This document shows, one piece after another, positions 50,269-62,200 of a DNA stretch of 64,000 nucleotides. Each line of letters begins with the position of its first letter. The stretch's first letter is position 1. Both the position numbers and the translations under genes were made by a program. The stretch is taken from positions 5,766,001-5,830,000 of the forward strand of contig NZ_CP197246.1 in NCBI RefSeq assembly GCF_052076145.1, read 5' to 3'. The notes below the pieces were generated by a model that was given only the letters and a program-made list of their open reading frames with translations, was not told the DNA's origin and did no database searches. This DNA comes from Kitasatospora sp052076145. GTDB taxonomy: Bacteria; Actinomycetota; Actinomycetes; Streptomycetales; Streptomycetaceae.

Positions 50269-53200
50269 CTAGCGATAGCTCATCACCGAGCGATAGAAGT
50301 ACAGGAGGCCATCTTCGGGGCGGAAAAACGTAGAAATAGTTCCGCCGCTATTGAGATATCCGTAGTAGCCGGTAGCTGGGTCAAAGCGATGCATTCCCCC
50401 AGTAGTAGTTTGAACACTGATGGATCCATATGGGCCATCGCTGGCCATGAAATCTCTTGCGGTCTCACGATATGCCTTGCGACCGCCAGGACCATTGAAT
50501 TCAGGCATGTCAGGATCCACCGCACGCGGTTCGCGCGGTACTCCCTTCTTGATCCTGAAATCAACACCCTTGACGTGCTTTGCATAGTGAGCACCAGCTG
50601 ACTGATCTGAGTTGAAGTCTGGTCGGCCGTCGCAGTTGTCGCCATTATCTGGATCAGGCTCGCATGATCCAGAGCTTGGTCCGGCGGGAGGAAGCTTACC
50701 GCCGCCTGATCCGGCGGCGCCACTGCCAACGGGTAGACCCTGTGTATTGGCGGCTTGGCCGATCTGGAGGTTTGCTCCCTGGGGGGCCTGGGTTGCGCCA
50801 GCTATTCCGGATTGTGTAGCGCCGTCCTCTTTGCCGTTCAGTGAGCCGGCGGCCGCGGCTGTGGAACAGGGAGAACAGGGGGCAGGAGGGAGCTTGTGCG
50901 GGTCGATTTTTGGCGGAGTGTTTTTGGCGGGGCGAGGGCGAGGGTGAGGGCGAGGGTGATGGAGAGTGTCATCGCAGCTGTTGTATCCAGCTGCCAGGCC
51001 AAATCTACCCTGGCCTGGGATGCTGACGGGCATCGGCATCCCGGGGGCTTCATCTTCAACGGGGATATCCTCTCCCCAGAATAGGCCAAAGAAATTTAGG
51101 CCAGAAGAGCCGCCCTCGACCGTTGATTTCAGAGTTTGGCCGTCCCTATATATTTTTTCTAGCTTGTCTCCCAGGTTTTGCCAATAGAAACCCTCCCTGC
51201 TGGTTGAGGATTCCATATAGGACTGGCTGTTCCAGACTGCGTTGAGGTCGCTCTCGTCGTCATTCAGGTCTGCCCAGCGGTTGTGCCGCGGGCGGGTGTC
51301 AGGACCCGTGGGCGAGGGGTCCTCGTCGCAGGAGGGGCTGTGACCACTCGGGTCGACGCTGTTGAGGGGGTCGCCGGCGCCGTAGGTGTAGCGGTTGGCG
51401 ATGGCGGAGGTGGTGGGGGCGAGGTTGGCGGTGTCTCGGCTGGTGAAGCCGGGGGTGGTGGGGTCGTACCAGCGGCTGGCTGTGCTGGTCTGGCCGGTGG
51501 TGGTGTCGGTCCAGCCGCCCTGGTAGCCGAGGTTGGGGGGGGTGCCGGTGGTGGCGGTGGGCTTGCCCCAGGGGTCGTAGGCGTTGGAGCCGGTGGGGGT
51601 GGTGGCGTTGGCGGTGAAGGTGCCGATGAGGTCGCCGTGGCGGTCGTTGTAGGCGAGGGCAGCGGTGGTGCCGTTGCCGATGGCCGTGAGGGCGCCGTCG
51701 GGGGTGCGGGTGTAGGTCTCGGTGCCGTCGGTGACGAGGTTGCTGGTGGTGGCGTCGTAGCTGAAGGTGTGTCCGGCGCTCTGGGCGAGGCGGCCGAGGG
51801 CGTCGTAGCTGTAGGTGGCGCCGGACTGGGAGGTCAGCTCGTCGAAGGCGTCGTAGGTGGACGGGGTGGTGGTACTGCCGGTGACGGTGACGGAGCGGGT
51901 GCCTCGGGCGGTGTAGCTGTAGTTGGTGCTGCCCTGGGTGGTGGGCTGGTTGCGCTGGTTGTAGGCGGTGGTGGTGATGCCGTTGGCGGTCAGGTTGCCG
52001 TTGTTGTCGTAGCCGTAGTTGGTGGTGACGGCGCCGTTGTTCCAGGTACTGAGGCGGCCTGCGGAGTCGTAGGTGTAGGTGTGGGTGGCGGCCCCGGCGA
52101 GGCCGGCGGTGGTCTTGGTCTTCAGCTTGCCCGAGGGGAGGTAGGTGTAACTGAGGGCGGCGACCGTGGTGTTGGAGCTGGTGGTGAGGCTGTCGTTGAG
52201 GAGGTTGCCCTGGTCGTCGTAGCCGTAGGTGCGGGTGTCGCCCGTGCCGTAGTGGATGGTGCTGACCTGGCCGAGGGCGGTGTAGGTGTAGCTGAGGGTG
52301 TTTCCGGTCAGCGGGTCGGCGAGGGTCTTGAGCTGTCCGGCCGGGTCGTAGGTGAAAGTCGAGGTGCCCGCGGTGTTGGTGCGGGACGCGAGCTGACCGT
52401 CACTCGTGTACGTGTAGGTGGCGTTGCCCTGCGGGCCGGTGGAGGAGGCGACGGCGCCTCGGTCCTCGTAGGTGTAGGACTGCGTGCCGCTCGGCGCGGA
52501 CAGTGAGGTGAGGCGGCCGTCGAGGTCGTAACCGAGGGTGCGGGTCGGGGTGGCAGCCTCGCCGCCGGCGCCCGACTGGCCGGTGAGGCGCCCGGCTGCG
52601 TCGTAGGTGCTGGCGAGGGTGACGCCGCCGGGCTCGGTGACCTGGACCGGCCTGGCGAGGATGTCGTAGCCGGTGGTGTAGGTGCGGTCGACGAGGTTGG
52701 GGTAGGCCGAGGTCGCCGGCTCGATCGTGGACTCGGGCAGGCCGAGGGTGTTGAAGGTGTAGTAGGTGGTGTTGCGGTTGCCGTCGGTGTAGGCGGTGCG
52801 GTGGCCTGCGCTGTCGTAGGCGAAGTTGGTGGTGATGCTCTGCCCGCCTGAGACGGGCTGGCTCTGCTGGACGGGCCGCCCGAGCACGTCGTACGAGACG
52901 GTCGTGGTGTTGTGGTCGGCGTCGGTGGCGGAGTCCTGGAGGCCTGCGGCGTCGAAGTGGGCGCTGGTGCTGGCGAGTACCGCTCCGGCGGCGGACAGCT
53001 GGGCGGTGCTGATGGCCTGACCGGCGTTGTCGTAGGCGATCGTCGTGGACGGCCCGGTGGTGCCGGGGGCTGCGGCGGGCAGGGTGACCTTGGTCGGTTG
53101 GCCGACGAGGTTGTAGGCGGTCTGGATGCTGATACCGAGCGGGTCGGTGGAGCTGGTCCGTTCGCCTGCCGCGTCGTAGACGGCGGTGGTGGTGCTGCCG

Positions 53201-56200
53201 CCCGGTGAGGTGACGCTGGTGCGGTTGCCCGCGTCGTCGTAGCCACTGCTGGTGGTGTAGACGGCGGTCGTCTGGCCGGCCCGGCGGACGAGGTCGGAGC
53301 GGGTGATGACCCGGCCGAGGTCGTCGTAGGTGGCGAGACTCTGGGCGCCGACGGGATCGGTGACGGACTGCTGCTCGCCGTTCAGGTCGAAGGTGGCCAG
53401 CACCTTCGGGGTCACGCCGCCGAGGGCGGGCATGTCGGTCTCGACCACGTTGCCGGACTGGTCGTAGCGCTTGGTGGTGATCTGGCCCTTGGCATCGTGC
53501 GCCGTCACGGGACGGTCGAGAGCGTCGTAGTCGAGCTGGGTCACCGGAGACAGGGCGGTGGTGGAGCCCGGCGCGGTGTAGGTGCTGCCGACGACGGACT
53601 CGTGGTGGCCGCTGTTGGGGTCGTAGGTGTGGGTGAACGTGGTGACGTTGCCGTCGGGGTCCTGGGTGGACGTCGCGGCGTCGTGGATGCCGTAGCCCGT
53701 GCGGGAGATGGCCCGGCTCTGAGCAAGGGTGACGGGCTGGCCCGCGGTCGTGTCGAACGCCGTGGTGGACACCGGCGGGCTCGTGACGACGGTGAGGCGG
53801 CCGGTCGCGTCGTGGGTGAAGGTGGTCGTGTAGTTGGCGGCGATGGCACCGCTGACGTTGCCGTCCGGGCTGACCGTGCTGATCGGCAGGCCGCGCTGGT
53901 CGTACGCAGTGGTGGAGACGGAGTCCTGCGGCGGGTTCTTGACGGTCTGTGAGAGCGGGTGGCCGACCGCGTCGTAGGTGGTGTCGGTCTCGCGGGTGTC
54001 GGTGCCGTTGGTGAGGGTGGCGGTCAGGATGTTGCCGGCGGCATCGAATTGGGTGTTGCGGCTGGTGCGGTTGAGGCCTGCGGGGTCGACGGTGGTGCTG
54101 GTGGCCCGCCTGGCGGCATCGTAGGTGTTGGTGACGGTGGTCTTGCCGCCGCCGGTGACGCGTTGGGTGAGCTGGCCCGCGCGGTCGTAGGTGTTCTGCT
54201 GGAGGACGACGTTGCGGGTGGTGCCGTCGGGGTTGTGGAAGCCGTCGAGGTCGGTCTCGGCGACGGTGTTGTCGTCGTTGTAGTAGGTGTGGGTGGTGCG
54301 GCCCATCGCGTCGGTGTCGGTGGCCAGGCGGCCGGCCGGGTCGTATGCGCGGGAGTCGATGACCTGGGTGCGGGCGGGGATGGGGTTGGTGGGGCTGCCC
54401 GTGAAATTGGTGATGACGGTTTCGAGCAGGTGGCCGGTCGCGGAGTAGCTGTAGCCGTACGTGGTGCCTGCGGCGTCGGTGGTGGCGGCGGTGTTGCCGT
54501 AGGCGTCGTGGTCGTAGCTGGTGGAGCGGCCTGCGGCGTCGGTGGTGCGGGCGAGCAGGTTGTTGCCGGTGTTGTAGATCCAGCTGGTGGTGCGTGGCTG
54601 GTCGCCGCCGGTGGTATCGGCGACGGTCTGGGTGAGGGTGTTGCCGTCGCTGTCGTAGCCGGTGGTGGTCCGGCGCGTGTGGGTGGTGCCGGTGACGGCA
54701 TCGGTGGTGGCGGGGTCGGTGCGGGTGACGGCGTTGCCCTGGCCGTCCCAGGTGTAGCTGGTGGTGGTGTTGGTGGGTGTCTGGCCGGGGCCGCAGTTGG
54801 TGCAGTGCTCGGTCTGGGAGAGCGTGCGCCCGAGGTTGTCGTACGTGTAGGTGGTGATCAGGCCGAGCGGGGTGATGGTCCTGGTCAGGTTGCCGACGGC
54901 GTCGTACGCGTAGAACGTCTTGCCCGCGTCGGGGGTGGAGGTGCGGGCGTCGACGGGAGTGGAGGTCCAGTCGACGAGGCCGCCGGGCTGGGTGCCGCCG
55001 GTCGGGTTGCCGTTGCTGTCGACGGCCTGCTCGGCGCCGCCGGTGTGGTCGATGGGGGTGGTGCGCCCGGCGGGGAAGTCGCTGGTACCGGGGGTGGTGA
55101 CGCTGGTCAGGGCACCGAAGGAGTTGTAGGCGTACTTGGTGGTGTACGTCGTGTCACTGCTGTCGCTGGAGCGGGCGTCGCTGGCGGTGGCGCGCTTGTC
55201 GTTGGTCGCGTTGAGCGGGTTGGCCGGGTCCAGGAGGTAGGTGGCGTAGCTGGTGTTGCAGTGCGCCGGGTCCTGGCAGGTGGTGGTGGAGACGGTGTTG
55301 CCGCGTGCGTCGTGGCCGGTGGTGACGGTGTGTCCGTCGGGGTCCGTGACGGTGTGCAGGAAGCCGGAGGTGTCGTAGGTGTAGTTGGTGGTGTTGCCGT
55401 ACGCGTCCGCGTAGGAGCTGAGGAGCGCGGTGCGGGTGTCGTAGCGGTAGGTGAGGGTTTTGCCGGTGGGGTCGGTGACGGTGGCGGTCGTCATCGGGAT
55501 CGCCGTGCCGCCGTTGCCCATGGCCTTGAAGTGGGCGGCGACGGTGGTGTCGTCCAGGGTGCTGTTGTAGTACGAGGCCTCGGCGATGGAGCCGTTGAAG
55601 TGGCCACTGGGGTCAGTGGGGGCAGCGGGCCAGTTGGTGTCGGTGCCGGCGCCGAGGTAGGCGTAGGTGGTGCCGTCGTACGCCAGCGTCCCCTTGTTCT
55701 CGGTAGCAGCCTTCGCGCCGTCGAGGTAGAGCGTCTGGGAGTTGGCGGTGGCGGCGAGGACGGCCTGGTGCCACTTGCCGTCGGTGACGGTGCCGCTGCT
55801 GGTCATCTGGTCGCTGGTGTCACCGCCGGGCAGGTCGGCGAAGAGGCCGTGGAGCTTCTTGTCGGTGCCGACGTACAGGGCCGGGTTCCACATCATGGCC
55901 GTACCGGCCTGGGCGGAGGTGCCGAGGCTGTTGGACTGGTAGCTGTAGAGGACGCCCGCGCTGGTGGTCTTGAACCAGAGCTCCATGGAGGCCGGGCCAT
56001 GGGTGGGTGCAGCGCTGTTGGGGAGTTGGAGCACGGCGGTGCTGCCGTCGAAGGCGACGGAGTGCTGGTTGGGGTCGTTGGTCGGCCCTGCGTTGCCCAG
56101 GGTTGCGGCCGTGTAGGTGCCGGAGGTGAGGTCGGGGAGGGCGGTGCCGAGTTCGTCGGCGGCGCTGTAGGCGCCTGACGGGTCGTCCAGGCGCCAGTAG

Positions 56201-59200
56201 CCGGTGGGCTGGTCGTGGACGACGGCGGTGCGGTAGGCACTGGCGGCGTCCGGGCTGCCGACGGGGCTGCCGGTGACGCCGGCGGTGTGGTGGGTGGCGA
56301 TCCGGTCCGGGGTGAGCGCGTACGGGTAGTACGCGAAGTCGGCGATCGCGCCGTTGAAGTGGCCGCTGGTGTCGCTCGGGGCTGAGGCCCAGCCGTCGGC
56401 GTTGCCCGCGCCGAGGTAGACGTAGCCCTCACCGTTGTACTTGGGGGCGCCGGGCATGGCGGCGCCGCTGGCTGCACCGTCGACGTAGAGCTGCTGGCTG
56501 CTGCCGCTCGCGGTCAGGACCGCGTGGTGCCAGGCACCGTCGTTGACCAGGCCGGCGGAGACGGCCTGGGTGGCGGTGCCGGTGTAGAAGGCGCCGCGCA
56601 GGTGGCCGGTGGTGTCGACGTAGAGGGCCGGGTTCCAGTCGGCCGAGGAGGTGTGGGCGGTGCCGAGGGGGAAGTCCTGGTAGCCGTAGAGGACACCGGG
56701 CTTGGTGGTCCGGAACCACAGCTCGACACTGGCTGCGGTCGCGCCCTTGACGGGTACGGCCGTGCCCGGCAGCTGCACGTAGGACTGGGAACCGTCGAAG
56801 CTCGCCGCCGTCCTGGTGCCCGAAGCCCATGGACCGGTGACGCTGACGGCCGCGCCCGAGCTGTTCTGCGTTCCGGAGCCCTGGCGGTAGGTGCCCTGGT
56901 TCTGGGCGACGGCGGTGGAGGTGAGGACCTCGCGGGCCTGGTTGCCGGTGGTGTCGTCGAACGGCCAGTACCCGGTCGGGAAGTTGTCCAGCACGCAGTA
57001 CTGGTAGGGCGTGCCGGGAATGTCGTCCGCGACCTGGTTGTAGAGGTCGTAGACCTGGCTGGCCGTCAGGCCGTGGGCGAACGCGGAGACCCGGGATATC
57101 TGGCCGTTGAAGTGGCCGGAGGGGTCGGTGGTGGAGGTCGCGGGCCAGCCGTCGCTGACGGTGCCGGCTCCGACGTACACGTGCGAAGCGGCATTCGAGA
57201 CGATCTTCGCGCCGGACAGGCTGCCGACCGCGTTGCCGTCCAGGTACAGGGTCTGGGAGGTGGCGGTGTCGGCGGAGAGCAGCGCGAAGTGCCACTTCCC
57301 GTCGTCCACGGCCAGGGTGGACGGGGAGGCGAGGGTCTTGCTCGCGCTGCCGGTCCAGAACTGGCCGCGCAGGCGGTGGTCGGTGCCGACGTAGAGCGCC
57401 GGGTTCCAGTCGCCGCTGGTGGGGGCCGCGCCGATCGGGAAGGTCTGGTAGCCGATCAGCACACCGGGGTTCTTGGTGTTGAACCACAGGCCGAGTGCGC
57501 CTGGTCCTGCCTGCGGTGCGTAGGAGGCGGGCAGTTCCGCCCAGGAGGTGGAGCCGTCGAAGGTGGCGGAGCCGTTTCCGAGGGTGACGTTGGAGTAGGT
57601 GCCGTTGTTGGGGGTCGGCCGGGAGGCGTAGATCTGGTTGGCGGCCTGTGTGCCGGCGGTGTCGCCGAGGCGCCAGTACCCGGCCGGGTTGGAGCCCAGC
57701 ACCTGGCCCTGGTACTCCTGCGCGGAGCCGTTGACGGACGTGCCGTTCACCCTCCACTGCCCGCCGACCGCGTCGGTGACGACCTGCGCCCGATCCTGGA
57801 AGGCGTCGTAGGTCACCTTCAGCTTGGCCTTCGTCGACGGCAGGTTCAACGAGGTGAGCTCGGTGGCCGGGTCGTGACCGGCATGCCACAGGGATGCCAC
57901 GGCCGGGTCGCCGAGCGCGTGGTTGTAGATCGCCACCTCGCCGATCTGCCCGTTGAAGTGGTTGTAGGTGTCCGCACCAGGAGCGGGGATCTTCGGCCAC
58001 GTCACGGCGCCGTACTTGGTGAACCCGGCGCCGACGTACGTGATGTCCTCGTCGAGGTGGTCGATCGCGCCGCTCAGACTGCCGATCGACTTGCCGTCCA
58101 GGTACAGGGTCTGGGTGGTGCCCGAGCCCGTCAGCAGCGCGTAGTGCCAGCCACCGTCCTTGACGCTCGTGGTGGTGGTGATGGGGTTCTGCCCCAGCGA
58201 CGGCCCGTAGAACTCACCGCGCAGCTTGCCGTCGATGTCGACATACAGCATCGGGGAGGCGTGCGAGGGGCTGGTGGCCGCGTTTTGGTACTCCGCCAGC
58301 ACACCCGGGCTGGTGGTCCTGAACCAGAGGCCGAACGCCAGGTAGCTGTTCTTCAGCGCGGCTGCGGGCAGGGTGATCTTGCCGTTCACTCCGTCGAAGG
58401 ACGAGGACGGCGCGGTTGAGCCCGGGGCGACGGGGCCGCTGTCGGCATTCGCTCCATGGTCCGAGTACGTGCCGTTCGCGGTGCCCTGGTTGGATGCCAC
58501 CTCGTCCAGCGCGACCGGACCTCCACCGCCTGCCAGGCGCCAGTACGACGTCGGCGCGGAGTCCAGGAGCGCCGAGCGCAGGTGCGAGCCCGCCGAGTAC
58601 GAGTAGATGGTGGGTGCGGAGGTGGAGTTACCACCGGTCGGCGGGGCGAGCACCTGGTCCAGCTCGTCCGCGTTGCTGGGGCTGTACGTGTAGGTCCAGG
58701 TCAGGGCCGAGGCCGGGTCACTGGTGACCGCGTCGGTCACGACCACCGCCACGTGACGCCCGCTCCACCCCAGATGCAGGGCACGGTGGCTGGCCAGGTC
58801 GGTGACGGTGTCGAGCTGGCCGGCGCTGTTGTAGTGCATGACCTGGGCGTGCCCGGCCACGTCCGTGATCTGCGAGATCACATAGCCGTTCCCGGCCGGC
58901 TGGTTGAAGTTGTACCGGGTGCCGGACTTGTCCAGCAGGATCCATCCCGGGTGGGCAGTGTCCGGCGAGAGTGTCTGACCCTGCCCTGCCGCGGAGGTGT
59001 AAAGGGCCATGCCCGTGGGGGAGTTGTATGCCCCGCCCTGCCACTGCGAGGCGCTGTGGTACAGGTACTGAACGCCAGTCGGCTTGTCCACCGCCACGAT
59101 GTCCGTACCCACGTCAGCGGCGTTGATGTTGTTCACCGCTGCCAGGTCACGCCGGTACTGCCAACCGCCCGTGGTGCCGATCTGCGTCGGCGCACCGAGG

Positions 59201-62200
59201 GTGCCCGAGCCGAGCGTCGCGCTGCCAGTGCTGGTGTAGAGCTTGAGCTGCCCGTTGCTGGTGTCGATCGCGACGATGTCGCCTTGGGTGTCGTGGTTGA
59301 AGTCACCGCCGACCAGCTCGGTCATCCCGTTCCAGCCAGTCCCGATCACGCTCGGGACGCTCGTCTGTCCGGCGGAGGTGAGGGGGTAGGCCATCAGATT
59401 GCCGGTGGTGCTGTTGATCGCGACCAGGTCCTTGCGGCCGTCCGCGCCCAGCGGCGGGGTGACGGCCAGGTTGGTCATGTTGTCCCAGCCCGACCCGATC
59501 TGCACCCGAGCACCGAAGCCGCCGCCCCGGTATCCCGGGTAGAGCCACAGCGTCTTGTCGGAGTTCTGCAACGCGATCAGGTCACCGACACCGTCACCGG
59601 TGACATCGCCACCGGTCATCTTCGACATGCCGGTCCAGCCGGACCCGCCCACCAGCCTCCGCTTGGTCGCCGAGAAGTCCGGCCCCGGGTACAGCCACAG
59701 CTGATCCGTCGTCGAATCCACCGTGACGACGTCATCCACGCCGTCACCGGTCTCGTCACCCACACCCGTCAACTGCGTGAGCTGGAAGTCATTGCGGCCG
59801 AACCGCTCCGCCCGCCCGTTCGCCGCCGTCAGCACCACCGACCCCGAGTTGTCCGCGTCCGACACCACGCTCATGTCGAACGCCGTTGTCCACCCGGAGC
59901 CGAACAGCGTTGATGTCCGCGGGTCCAGCGAGTTGTACGAGCGCGTCACGTTCAGGGCAGGACCAACCGCCTTGACCGAAGCGTCCGTCACATCTGTCGT
60001 GTAGTTGCCCACCTGTGGGTCGAACGTCCGCCCGCTGCCGTCACCGGCCGCACCACCCAGGTGCGAGGTGATCACCGGCTGCTGGACCTGGGTCGAGAAG
60101 TAGCTCGGCGGCGACCACGCGGAGCTGGCCTGCCCGTCGAATGTCCTGGCCACCCAGGAGTAACTGGAGTTCCATGCCAGCGTGCCGTACGGAGCTGGCC
60201 AGCTGGTGCTGGACTGCCAACCGGAGTCGGCGAGCTGGGAGGGGGCGCCGGTCTGCGGGTTCGAGTACAGCAGGAACTGGTACTGCAGCCCACTGCCCGG
60301 GAAGTTGTCCGGGTCGTGGCCGGCCGCGTAGAGCTGCGGCGACAGTAGGCCGACGACGCTGTTGGACAGCGGTTCCACCCGGTCGAGCTGAGGCGGCGTG
60401 TTACCGGCCGACACCCACGTGCACTGGTGCACGGGGACGTTGTACGCGTCGCGGAGGGACGCGGTGCCGTTGACGAACCCGTCCCAGCAAAGCTGGTACG
60501 ACTTGCCGGGCGCCATGGCCGGGATCACGCCGGTGAGTGTCACCGACTGGCCAGGGGCGACAGTGCCGGGTATGCCGATCAGCGGGGCGTTGCCGACCGA
60601 TTGCTCATGCCAGTCGGCGTCGTAGAAGCGAGCCTTCACCTGCATGTTCGACGAGTTCCAGGTGTTGGCCCCGAGGTTCGTCAGGGTCACCTGCTGGGAG
60701 CCGGTCGTGTTGATCGTCGGAGGGTTGTAGTTGGCCGGTATGGAGTAACCGGCGGCCCAGTCCGCGTATGTCAGGTTCAGGGACGGCGGGTAGCCGGTGT
60801 TGACGCTGTCGAACTTCTTCCACGCCTCGACCTGGCTGGTGTCCGAGGTCAGTGCGAGCCCGAAGTTGGTCTCGGGGTGGTGGGTCCAGTTGTTGACCAG
60901 CTGAACACCGGCGGTGGTGGGGTCCTGTCCGAGATCGAACGGCACGGCCACCGGATTGCCCGGACAGTGATCCACGTTTGGTGCCTGGAAGGTTGCGCTG
61001 GAGATCGTCGTGCCCGCTGTCGGCACCTGCCAGGCAGCGGTGACACCGGAAGGATCCCAACCGCCGGTGATCGCATGGACGTCCACCTCCCGCTGGTCGC
61101 AGGCGCCGCTCTGATAGGCGGTGAGGTCGAGTTCGGCCTTCTCGACGTACATGTTCCGCAGGTCGGAGGACACGGAGTCGAAGACGATGAAACTGGAGTC
61201 GGAGTCAGCGCCGTAGTTGTAGCTCCCCGTCTTCAGATCCTGGGAGCTGGCGTGGTTCGAGGAGTACTGGGTCGAGGTGTAGGTCGACCGGGTGCCGCTC
61301 TTCTGAGTGGTGGACGGGTCCACCTTGATCGGGAAGACCCGGTGCGGGTCGTGCAGCCACGCCGCGTCCAGATCCATCCGGAGGGTGGTGGTGCCGCCCG
61401 AGGTGATGAGTCGGTAGGTGACCCCGTCGGACATCGCGCCGTCGCCGGAGCGGTCGTTGCGTGCGGAGTCCTCCATGAATCCGTGCGGGATCGTCGTACG
61501 GACCTGGCCGGCCGCATCCGTGAACTGCACGTTTCCGGCGCTGTCGAGCGAGGCGGACAGCCCGGTGAGATCGAGCGGGAAGTTCCAGCTTGTCGGAGCC
61601 GTGCCGTCGTGCAGGATCAGGGATTCCTTGACCCCGGTCGTCAGAGCGTTGTAGACGATGTCGGTGGCCTGGGCCGCGCCGGGGTAGGTGAGGGAGTCTG
61701 CCTTGACCACAGCCTTGGTCGGCTTGGCACCTTGCAGGCTGTACGCGAGGCGGTGGTCGGCGTCCATCGACCAGTCCAGCATGCTCGTGCTGTCGGCCTT
61801 GGGGGCGAAGCTGAAGGTCTGGCTGTTGGCGAGCTCCGTCCAGCGGTTGTCCCGCCGCTGGGTGAGGCTGGTGTCGATGTCGGCCCAAGACCCGTCGGGC
61901 TTCTTGTAGTGCACCGGGCGGCTGTAGACCCGCATGGTCTTCGTGCCGTCGGGGCTCTGGAACACGGAGCTCGTGGCGGTGCGGCTGCCTTGGACCTCGG
62001 TGGCCCCCGGTGCAGATCGCTGCGCCGCGCCGCCGCCGTTCGGCGTGGCGCCGTTGGCGATGGCAGTTGGTTTGGCCGGGCCGGCCGGATGCTTGCTCAG
62101 CCAAGCCGGCGGGTCGGTCTGCTGACCTGTCACAGCCGCCGGAGGCGCGTCCGACTTCCGTGGCTTACCGGCGCCCAGCGGCCCGGGAAGCTCGGGCAGT

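Noticed and set aside
53497..58419. Long plus-strand frames antisense to the RHS gene
   Set aside because: Gly/Val-rich translations typical of the reverse strand of YD and LamG coding DNA.
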